Positions 32,752 to 39,579 of a stretch of 39,579 nucleotides of DNA are shown here, piece after piece (positions within the stretch are counted from its first letter, which is position 1; each line of letters opens with the position of its first letter). The notes under the pieces are model-generated. The model saw nothing but the letters and a program-made list of their open reading frames with translations, ran no database searches and was not told the DNA's origin. Position numbers and translations under genes: made by a program. Source of the stretch: Bacillota bacterium (GTDB lineage: Bacteria > Bacillota > Clostridia > Caldicoprobacterales > Xylanivirgaceae); the NCBI GenBank assembly GCA_023621995.1, contig JAMOAB010000070.1, positions 1 through 39,579 of the forward strand, read 5' to 3'.

Positions 32752-33819
32752 ATGATAGATAGTGAAAAACTAAAAAAAGCTTTAAAGTCAGTAGACAAGG
32801 CCGTAGACAGGGGAGATTTTCCTGGTGCTACAATAGCCATTGGCAGTAGTGACGGTGTAGAAGAGATATATCAATATGGGAAGGCGGCCCTATATCCTAA
32901 AGCTTTAGATCTCAACATAGATACACTATATGACTTAGCTTCACTTACTAAAGTTGTAGGAACGACAACCCTATATATGAGATTTATAGAGAAGGGTCTA
33001 GTGACCCTTCACGATAGAGTGGCAGACTATATTCCAGAATTTAAGGGTGGAGAGAAAGATAAGGTTACTCTATTTAACCTACTGACACATACATCAGGGC
33101 TACCAGATCATCTGCCCTTTTATGAACTCTGTAGTGATTATAGGGACACAATAGACTATATAGCGAATATAGAACTAGAATACCTACCTGGCACTAGGGT
33201 AATATATAGTGATTTAGGATTTATATTACTAGGTTATATATTAGAAGAGATAGGAGGCAGTAGGTTAGATCATCTATTCAATAAATATATATTTACCCCA
33301 CTAGGTATGAAGAATACCTGTTTTAATCCTACCACAGATAATGTAGCAGCCACAGAGGTAGATAAGTCAACGGGTAAGGCAATAGTGGGAAAATGTCATG
33401 ATGAAAATGGAAGATTTTTTGGCGGCGTATCAGGGCATGCAGGCCTATTTTCAGATATTGGTGATATGGTGAAGTTCTCCAATATGCTTATTAATGGCGG
33501 GAGGATAGGCGAAGATATATTTCTCTCTTCGGCTGCCTTTGAAACAATGATCAGAAACTATACCCAAGATCTAGATGAAGATAGGGGCATAGGTTGGTGT
33601 GTAAAGGGAGATAAGGGAAGAATTTCTTCTGGTGGAGACCTCATATCTCCAAGTGCATTTGGGCATACAGGCTTTACGGGAACGTCTATATGGACTGATA
33701 TAGAGCAGGATATATATATAGTGCTCCTTACAAATAGGGTGCATCCGACGCGCGAGAACAATGCTCTGCTTAGGTTTAGGCGGACTTTTCACAACTCAGT
33801 GTTGGCAGCCAAGATTTGA
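32752..33819 (+). CDS. serine hydrolase of the beta-lactamase/PBP4* family (YbbE-like)
   Basis: A 355-residue class C beta-lactamase-like hydrolase. Motifs are SxxK in ASLTKV (Ser64, Lys67), YSD (152-154) in place of YxN, and GHTGFTGT in place of the KTG box. No signal peptide is seen, so it should work in the cytosol. The B. subtilis MurNAc locus contains a similar gene, ybbE, beside nagZ and namZ, and this gene keeps that neighbourhood. Possible roles are removal of peptide or ester groups from imported muropeptides. The start has an AAAGG site. Confidence 0.85.
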   Translation: MIDSEKLKKALKSVDKAVDRGDFPGATIAIGSSDGVEEIYQYGKAALYPKALDLNIDTLYDLASLTKVVGTTTLYMRFIEKGLVTLHDRVADYIPEFKGGEKDKVTLFNLLTHTSGLPDHLPFYELCSDYRDTIDYIANIELEYLPGTRVIYSDLGFILLGYILEEIGGSRLDHLFNKYIFTPLGMKNTCFNPTTDNVAATEVDKSTGKAIVGKCHDENGRFFGGVSGHAGLFSDIGDMVKFSNMLINGGRIGEDIFLSSAAFETMIRNYTQDLDEDRGIGWCVKGDKGRISSGGDLISPSAFGHTGFTGTSIWTDIEQDIYIVLLTNRVHPTRENNALLRFRRTFHNSVLAAKI

Positions 33820-33842
33820 TATCTAGAGAAGGGGGTAGAAAA

Positions 33843-34919
33843 TTGAAACTTGGAATATCTATATATACAGGAGATAACTATACCCACAAGTCCAATATAG
33901 AATATATTGAGATGGCCAGTAGTTTGGGGATAAGGAGTATGTTTACATCCCTTAATATATCTAGTGATAGGAATCAGACGGAAAAGACAATGGAATTAAT
34001 TAAATATGCCAAGTCTAAGGGGTTATACACTTCGGTAGATGTGTCATCTCGTGTATTTGATCTACTCAATATAAAACCCAATGACCTATCGGCTTTTCAT
34101 GATATTGGCATAGATGAGATTAGGCTAGACTATGGCTTTGATGCAAAGACAATTGCAGCCATGTCAAATAATGACATTGATATGGGCATTGTGTTAAATG
34201 CCTCTACTATAGAGGAGTCGGACATAGAGAAGTTATTTTTCAATGGAGTGAACAGGAGGAATATAAAGGCCTGTCATAACTTCTACCCAAGACCTTTTAC
34301 TGGTCTATCCTATAGCTATTATATGAAGAAGACAACTATGCTGCAACAACACGGTATAGGAGTTTCTGCATTCATACCATCAGATACAGGAAAGCGTGGA
34401 CCTTTGTATGAGGGATTGCCTACAATTGAAACACATAGGAAAATTCCATCCTATATAGCTGCAAAGCAGCTCATATATGATAATGTTCTAGATACTATAT
34501 ATATTGGAGATGCCTATGCAAAGGAAACTGAGCTAGAGAGAATCTTAGGCATAGACCCAGAAGTGATTGAACTATATGTGGATATATTTGATGGTGCATC
34601 AGAAACAGAAGAAGGAATTTTGCTAAGAGACTATCATACAAATAGAAGGGATTCCTCAGAATACATAGTTCGGTCAGCAGAGTCTAGAGGAGATCATATT
34701 TCCACTATAGAGCCCTCTAACTGCAAAGAAAGGGAGTATGGCAGTATTACTGTGGACAATGTAAATATGGGACGCTATATGGGAGAGCTTCAAATAGCAA
34801 GGGCAGACCTTCCTTCTGATCCTAGAGTAAATGTTGTAGGCAAAGTGGCTAAAGATCATATGATGTTTCTAGACTATATAGAGCCGGGTACTAAATTTAG
34901 ACTTATAAAGAGTAAATAA
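33843..34919 (+). CDS. mupG: MupG-type TIM-barrel protein (DUF871), 6-phospho-N-acetylmuramidase
   Basis: A 358-residue protein starting MKLGISIYTGDN, with the DUF871/MupG layout: a TIM barrel (about 1-235) followed by a cyclophilin-like small domain (about 250-358). Conserved stretches include GIDEIRLDYGF, IVLNAST, ACHNFYPRPFTGLS and FIPSD. In Staphylococcus aureus MupG splits MurNAc-6-phosphate-GlcNAc inside the cell. The TTG at 33843 has GGGGG seven bases upstream; the longer TTG at 33816 overlaps the previous gene and has no site. The required 6-phosphate would come from a phosphotransferase or kinase; no phosphotransferase gene is in the window. Confidence 0.85.
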   Translation: MKLGISIYTGDNYTHKSNIEYIEMASSLGIRSMFTSLNISSDRNQTEKTMELIKYAKSKGLYTSVDVSSRVFDLLNIKPNDLSAFHDIGIDEIRLDYGFDAKTIAAMSNNDIDMGIVLNASTIEESDIEKLFFNGVNRRNIKACHNFYPRPFTGLSYSYYMKKTTMLQQHGIGVSAFIPSDTGKRGPLYEGLPTIETHRKIPSYIAAKQLIYDNVLDTIYIGDAYAKETELERILGIDPEVIELYVDIFDGASETEEGILLRDYHTNRRDSSEYIVRSAESRGDHISTIEPSNCKEREYGSITVDNVNMGRYMGELQIARADLPSDPRVNVVGKVAKDHMMFLDYIEPGTKFRLIKSK

Positions 34920-34932
34920 CACAAAAATTCTA

Positions 34933-35690
34933 GTGAATGTTATGGAGGGTATAGATCCATGTACTAATCGAGAATTAGGCCGGAAAATGACTCAAGTTAG
35001 CATGGCCTTTGATAGCATGACAGGAGAGCTTATAGAACTTGTGAATATGAAAAATGGGGACAATTTATTAAAAAACTGGAGTGCCCTTAAGAGTATGCCC
35101 TTTTCTATTGAGGTAAGGACGACTAGTGGCGCAACAGAGACCTTAACTCTCCCTAAGCAAAACCTTTTATTAAAAAAACAGCCATTTAAAGCCCGAGATT
35201 ATCATGAAAGAGACAGAGACCAGTACATGTAGGTCAGGCTTCAAGGGCAATGATAAACAAGGACTTTGCAATAGGCACATATCTATGGATATATGACTTA
35301 GAGGAGGACAATACATTCAGGAGAGACCCGGAGCAGCTTAAGCATCTAAAAAAGGTTATAGGGCTTAGAGCGGTCTGGCTAAAATTATATGGTCAGGGAA
35401 TATTTAGGGATACCGTAGGTGTAGAGGTGAGCCACCCTGATATTATGGCAAAGCTCTATAACTTAGAGGATGGTTCTAAACTGGTGGCTATAAACAAAAT
35501 AGATAGATTAGCAGGAGAGAGTATAAGGATAGACTGCACAGATCTAAATGTTAAAGAGGTAATATGGCATTCTCTCTATGAGCCAGAGACACCAATTAAT
35601 ATAGATTGGAATATGGTAGTCCAAGGAGAAAGTAGATATATGGAGCTGGAACTGAAAGACTGTGAATTGGCTCTTATATATCTGACTTAA
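34933..35690 (+). pseudogene. decayed gene, N- and C-terminal remnants of one larger protein
   Basis: Two short frames lie side by side without ribosome sites. The first (34933-35232) reads like the start of a carbohydrate-active or DUF6259-like protein (SMAFDSMTGELIELVNMKNGDNLLKNW is a usual opening, split here for length: SMAFDSMTG then ELIELVNMKNG). The second (35250-35690), in another frame that stays open back to 35205, reads like a C-terminal beta-sandwich ending in LELKDCELALIYL. A middle part of perhaps several hundred residues is missing. The simplest explanation is an internal deletion with frameshift of a gene that once belonged to this operon. Two real small proteins cannot be ruled out. 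Confidence 0.55.
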
Positions 35691-35719
35691 ATTTAGACTA
35701 TAAAAAGAGGTGAAGTTTT

Positions 35720-36871
35720 ATGGAAACTGTAAAGTGTGGAATCGATAGGATAAAAGAAGATAGTAGCATTCTAAAGGGACTTAGGCTAGGGCTTATAACT
35801 AACTATACTGGTGTAGATAGAGAATTAAAGAGCACCATAGATATTTTAAACGAGCTTGGCGAGCTTGTATGTATGTTCTCACCGGAACACGGGATTAGAG
35901 GTGATGTCCAGGCAGGTGGGGAGGTACCAGACTATATAGACGAGAAGACAGGGGTCAAAGTATATAGCCTATATGGGGATAAGAAAAAGCCTACAGAAGA
36001 TATGCTAAGGGATGTAGATGCACTGGTATTTGATATACAGGATGTGGGAGCCAGATTCTATACCTATCTATATACTATGTCTTACAGCATGGAGGCAGCC
36101 AAAGAGTTTGATAAGAAGATTATAGTACTAGATAGGCCCAACCCCTTAGGTGGCCTAAAGACCGAAGGGGCAATACTTGATACCAAGTTTTCCTCATTTG
36201 TGGGTATGTACTCTGTTCCAACTAGGTATGGGCTTACCATTGGAGAGGTGGCTAGGCTCTTTAACAGCGAATTTGATATAGGCTGTGACCTAGAGGTGGT
36301 GGAACTTGAGGGCTGGAAGAGGGATATGTACTTTGAGGATACAGGTCTTGACTTTATAGCTCCATCTCCCAATATTCCTACAATGGACACTGCTCTCGTC
36401 TATATTGGCACATGTCTATTTGAGGGGACAAATGTGTCTGAGGGTAGGGGCACAACTCAGCCATTTCAAACTATTGGAGCACCTTGGATAGATGCTGAGA
36501 AATTGGCTTGTGATCTAAATGATATGGGTTTAAAAGGTGTTAAATTCAGACCCCACTACTTTACCCCAACCTTTTCAAAGTACGAGGGAGAGCTATGTAG
36601 AGGTGTGCAGGTGCATGTTAGGGACAGGGAGACTATAGAGCCCTATAAGGTAGGCGTGGCTATAGTAGATAATTTGGCTAGAAACTATGAAGAGTTTGAG
36701 TTTTTACCACCCTATAATGAAGGAGGAAGGCAATTCTTCGATCTTTTAGCCGGAACTGACAAGTTGAGAGAGTCTATACTAGATGGGACTGTGGATAAGT
36801 TCTTAGAGGGTTTAGATGCAGGCCTTAAGGCTTTTGAGCAGATTAGAGAGAAATATATCATATATAGATAA
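35720..36871 (+). CDS. namZ: exo-beta-N-acetylmuramidase NamZ (DUF1343)
   Basis: A 383-residue member of the NamZ/YbbC family, which releases MurNAc from the non-reducing end of peptidoglycan fragments. Landmarks are FSPEHGIRGDVQAG (near residue 53), DIQDVGARFYTYLYT, LDRPNPLGG and PSPNIPTMD. Unlike B. subtilis NamZ it has no signal peptide: the protein starts METVKCGIDRIKE. It should therefore act on imported fragments in the cytosol. The start follows the decayed gene by about 30 bases with an AGAGGTGA site. The NagZ gene follows directly. Confidence 0.92.
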   Translation: METVKCGIDRIKEDSSILKGLRLGLITNYTGVDRELKSTIDILNELGELVCMFSPEHGIRGDVQAGGEVPDYIDEKTGVKVYSLYGDKKKPTEDMLRDVDALVFDIQDVGARFYTYLYTMSYSMEAAKEFDKKIIVLDRPNPLGGLKTEGAILDTKFSSFVGMYSVPTRYGLTIGEVARLFNSEFDIGCDLEVVELEGWKRDMYFEDTGLDFIAPSPNIPTMDTALVYIGTCLFEGTNVSEGRGTTQPFQTIGAPWIDAEKLACDLNDMGLKGVKFRPHYFTPTFSKYEGELCRGVQVHVRDRETIEPYKVGVAIVDNLARNYEEFEFLPPYNEGGRQFFDLLAGTDKLRESILDGTVDKFLEGLDAGLKAFEQIREKYIIYR

Positions 36872-36901
36872 TGAATTTTAAGTAGCGCAGGAGGTTTTGA
36901 A

Positions 36902-38482
36902 TTGAATATAGATGACTTGACATTAGAACAGAAGATAGGCCAGATGATAATGGCAGGATTTCCATCTGATAGCTTTGATGATCATGTAAGAGAGCTCATA
37001 CATGAGCACCATATAGGAAATATAATACTATTTTCTAGGAATGTAGGAGATAGCAATCAGATCCAAAGTCTGACTAGAGAGATTCAAGGGAATATGATGG
37101 AGGGCATAGGACTACCAGCCCTTATATCTATAGATCAAGAAGGGGGTATGGTCACTAGAATATTTGATGGTGCCACTTTGCTCCCCGGTAGCATGGCCAT
37201 ATCTGCTACAGGAGATGTGGATAACGCAAGAAAAATTGGAGAGATTATGGGAAAAGAGTTAAAGGCCCTGGGGATAAATATGAATCTAGCACCTACCCTC
37301 GATGTAAATAACAATCCCCTAAACCCTGTCATAGGAGTCAGATCCTATGGTGAGGATCCACAGCGGGTGGCGGAATTTGGCCTTGAGTTTATAAAGGCAC
37401 TTCAGGGCGAGGGAGTAATTGCAACGGGCAAGCATTTCCCAGGACATGGGGATACACAGGTGGATTCCCATTTAGATCTTCCATTGGTACCACATACTAT
37501 GGATAGGCTAAATGAGGTGGAGCTCTATCCATTTAAGGTAGCCATAGAGGGCGGTATAGATGCCATTATGACTGCACATATACTATTTAAGGAACTGGCA
37601 GAAGAGGATAGACCGGCTACCCTGTCTTATAATATTATAACTAAACTCCTTAGAGGGGATTTAGGCTTTGAAGGTTTGGTTATAACAGACTCTATGGAGA
37701 TGGACGCAATATCTAAATACTATGGGACTGCTAAGGCAGCTGTTATGTCTATTTGCGCCGGCGCGGATCTCATACTAGTATCCCATACTCTAAAGACTCA
37801 GATAGAGACTGTGGATAAGATAAAAAAGGCAGTGGATAATGGAGTTATCCCCATGGAGCGAATAGATGAGTCGGTGGAGAGAATATTAGCGATGAAGAGA
37901 AAGTATGGAATCTTAGACGCTAAAAAGCCAGCCATAGAAAAGCCAGCTTATGACAGTGAGGCTCATGTAACCATAGCACAGAGGATAAGCGAAGACAGTA
38001 TAACCGTGGTAAAAGATGAGAAGAATTTACTTCCCATAAAGGTAGAGGATATACTTACAATATCTCCAACACCTGCACTTATGACTGGTGTGGAGGACAG
38101 TAGCAAGATGGTAGACCCGTTTGCCAAGATGGTGGCAAATAGGCTAGGTGGAGACTACAGTGTGATGGAAGTGGATCCTGATGATAGCTATATAGAGGCT
38201 ATGGCAAAGAAAGCAGAAGGTAGGGGTCTAGTTATAGTGGGAACCTATAATGCAAACTTAAATCCAGGGCAGGTCAAACTGATAGAAGAGATCTACAGGC
38301 GCAATGAGAATATAATAGTGGTGGCCCTTAGAAACCCATATGATGTATTAGAGTTTCAGTATATATCCACCTATATATGTGCATATGAATATACTCCCCT
38401 ATCTATATATAGCCTGCTAGAGATCTTGTCTGGAAGTAGAGAGCCAGTGGGTAAACTTCCTATTTCACTGGAGATGAGGTGA
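36902..38482 (+). CDS. nagZ: beta-N-acetylglucosaminidase NagZ (GH3)
   Basis: A 526-residue family GH3 enzyme. Residues 177-190 (KHFPGHGDT, then DSH with Asp188-His190) are the NagZ acid/base dyad, and Asp263 in VITDSMEMD is the nucleophile. A C-terminal GH3-like domain (about 355-526) is present. It removes GlcNAc from muropeptide fragments. No signal peptide is seen, in contrast to B. subtilis NagZ, so it should be cytosolic like the E. coli enzyme, but with the two-domain length of Gram-positive members. The start is TTG with AGGAGG (36889-36894) seven bases upstream. Confidence 0.93.
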   Translation: MNIDDLTLEQKIGQMIMAGFPSDSFDDHVRELIHEHHIGNIILFSRNVGDSNQIQSLTREIQGNMMEGIGLPALISIDQEGGMVTRIFDGATLLPGSMAISATGDVDNARKIGEIMGKELKALGINMNLAPTLDVNNNPLNPVIGVRSYGEDPQRVAEFGLEFIKALQGEGVIATGKHFPGHGDTQVDSHLDLPLVPHTMDRLNEVELYPFKVAIEGGIDAIMTAHILFKELAEEDRPATLSYNIITKLLRGDLGFEGLVITDSMEMDAISKYYGTAKAAVMSICAGADLILVSHTLKTQIETVDKIKKAVDNGVIPMERIDESVERILAMKRKYGILDAKKPAIEKPAYDSEAHVTIAQRISEDSITVVKDEKNLLPIKVEDILTISPTPALMTGVEDSSKMVDPFAKMVANRLGGDYSVMEVDPDDSYIEAMAKKAEGRGLVIVGTYNANLNPGQVKLIEEIYRRNENIIVVALRNPYDVLEFQYISTYICAYEYTPLSIYSLLEILSGSREPVGKLPISLEMR

Positions 38483-38488
38483 GTGGGC

Positions 38489-39406
38489 ATGAGATATGTA
38501 ATAGGTATAGATGGTGGTGGGACAGGCAGTGTACTTAAGCTCTTCTCTATAGAGGGAGAGGAGATTTTAAGTAGGGAGGGGGGACCTACAAATTTAAGTG
38601 CACAGTCTAAGGAGAGCGTGCAAGAAGTGCTTACGGATCTTATTGTAGGTGCTATAGAGGAGGCAGGACTTAGGATAGAGGACTGTGAAGCCCTTTGTAT
38701 AGGCACTGCCGGAGCTGATAGGGACTATCAGCGGGAGACCTTAGAGGCTATTATAGAGGGCATTGGCATAGAGGGAAATATAGTTATAAAAAATGATGCA
38801 GAGATTGCCCTAGTTGCCGGCGCTGGCAAACTAGAGGGCGTAATAGTTATAGCAGGCACAGGTTCCATAGGCTATGGCAGAACTGCCAAAGGTGAAAGTT
38901 TTAGAGCAGGTGGCTGGGGACATATAGTGGGAGACGAAGGCAGTGGTTATTATCTTGGCATGAGGGCTTTAAATGCAGCGCTAAAGGGCTATGATGGGAG
39001 GGCTGAGGAGACCATATTACTCCCTAAACTATTAGAGGCTCTAGGTATAGAGAGTATAGATGAACTTATAAAGTATATTTATTCCGATATAACTTCTAAG
39101 GGCAGGATAGCAAGACTTGCAAAGGTAGTAGATGATGCCTATGCTGAAGGGGATGCCGTAGCGAAACAGATATTAGAAGATAGTGCCTATGAGCTCTTTC
39201 TCATAGCAGAGGCTATTATAAGGGAGCTAGATTTTGAGGACAATATAAATCTAGTGGTACATGGAAGTGTACTTAAAAAGAGTGATTATATATTTAGCTC
39301 CTTTTGTGAACTAATAAAAAAGAAACATGACAATGTGGATATCATCAAATTAGATAGAGATGCTGCATACGGAGCTGTGGAGATTGCCTTGGGAGTTGCG
39401 AAATAG
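38489..39406 (+). CDS. N-acetylmuramate/N-acetylglucosamine kinase (BadF/BcrA-type, MurK-like)
   Basis: A 305-residue sugar kinase of the BadF/BadG/BcrA/BcrD ATPase family. The phosphate-1 motif is GIDGGGTGS (6-14), the catalytic Asp is D103 in KNDAEIAL, the phosphate-2 motif is AGTGSIGYG, and GGWGHIVGDEGSG is the family signature. MurK of Clostridium acetobutylicum phosphorylates both MurNAc and GlcNAc at C6, and NagK-type enzymes only GlcNAc; motifs alone do not separate them. It would supply MurNAc-6-phosphate to MurQ. The ATG at 38489 has AGGTGA (38477-38482) six bases upstream, which contains the stop of nagZ; the GTG at 38483 touches that stop and has no spacing. Confidence 0.85.
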   Translation: MRYVIGIDGGGTGSVLKLFSIEGEEILSREGGPTNLSAQSKESVQEVLTDLIVGAIEEAGLRIEDCEALCIGTAGADRDYQRETLEAIIEGIGIEGNIVIKNDAEIALVAGAGKLEGVIVIAGTGSIGYGRTAKGESFRAGGWGHIVGDEGSGYYLGMRALNAALKGYDGRAEETILLPKLLEALGIESIDELIKYIYSDITSKGRIARLAKVVDDAYAEGDAVAKQILEDSAYELFLIAEAIIRELDFEDNINLVVHGSVLKKSDYIFSSFCELIKKKHDNVDIIKLDRDAAYGAVEIALGVAK

Positions 39407-39413
39407 CTTAGAC

Positions 39414-39471
39414 AAAGCAACTGTTGGTTAGTTTAACTGGCAGTTGCTTTAAAGTTTTAGAGAACTTTTTT
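39414..39471 (+). terminator. double hairpin terminator at the end of the salvage operon
   Basis: A 17-bp stem (39414-39430 with 39434-39450, three G-U pairs, 3-base loop) starts eight bases after the kinase stop. A second short hairpin (AAAGTT 39451-39456 with AACTTT 39463-39468) follows and ends in a T-run at 39466-39471. The remaining 108 bases to the window end show nothing recognisable. Confidence 0.8.
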
Positions 39472-39579
39472 CATATAGACCATTTATATATTGTATAAGT
39501 AGTTTGCAGCCGATATACCTTTATTAAAGGACATGGTACGTATTTTAAAATAACTCACAATTTTTGGTTTTCAATAAAC

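Overview
The window looks like chromosomal DNA of an anaerobic, AT-rich member of the Bacillota, most likely class Clostridia. This rests on strong AGGAGG-type ribosome sites, heavy use of ATA and AGG/AGA codons, six genes that appear to start with TTG, a four-subunit 2-oxoacid:ferredoxin oxidoreductase, and typical clostridial families (YigZ, YkuS, C_GCAxxG_C_C, DUF4358, LplB/YtcP-type permeases). The species cannot be named from sequence alone. I saw no insertion sequence, prophage, tRNA, rRNA or CRISPR array.

Layout. 1-1892 (minus strand): the N-terminal part of a VanW-domain lipoprotein and an isocitrate dehydrogenase with a clear promoter overlapped by a palindrome. 2036-3428: a sugar-phosphate isomerase/epimerase-like protein and YigZ. 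3639-7814: a MarR regulator with a 17-bp-arm inverted repeat on its own promoter, then an asymmetric heterodimeric ABC exporter. 7900-11169: a P-loop ATPase and the four subunits of a 2-oxoacid:ferredoxin oxidoreductase (order delta, alpha, beta, gamma). 11358-16619: an alpha/beta hydrolase, a divergent Mur-ligase-like protein and three tandem M42 aminopeptidases. 16681-20460: YkuS, a C_GCAxxG protein, an AAC(3)-family acetyltransferase, a DUF2804 protein and a rhomboid-like protein without the catalytic serine. 20724-25325: a cell-surface acylation cluster (membrane-anchored SGNH hydrolase, DUF4358 lipoprotein, MBOAT acyltransferase, DHHW/AlgX-like protein, small lipoprotein).

25441-39471 is the most interesting part: one long co-directional set of genes, behind a near-consensus promoter, for salvage of peptidoglycan sugars. 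It holds a MurR/RpiR regulator, MurQ etherase, two ABC permeases and a binding lipoprotein (no ATPase gene), a double-GNAT protein, a PIG-L deacetylase homologue with an altered metal/catalytic motif, a YbbE-like serine hydrolase, a MupG-type 6-phospho-muramidase, a decayed gene, NamZ exo-muramidase, NagZ glucosaminidase and a MurK/NagK-type kinase. None of the hydrolases shows a signal peptide. The inferred pathway is therefore ABC import of muropeptides or disaccharides, trimming and cleavage inside the cell, phosphorylation by the kinase, and lactyl-ether cleavage by MurQ to GlcNAc-6-phosphate. This differs from the Bacillus subtilis layout, where NamZ and NagZ are exported and MurNAc enters through a phosphotransferase (MurP).

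Start codons were chosen by Shine-Dalgarno spacing. Several differ by a few codons from the longest possible reading frame, and the reason is given in each case. Family assignments come from motif recognition by eye, not database searches.
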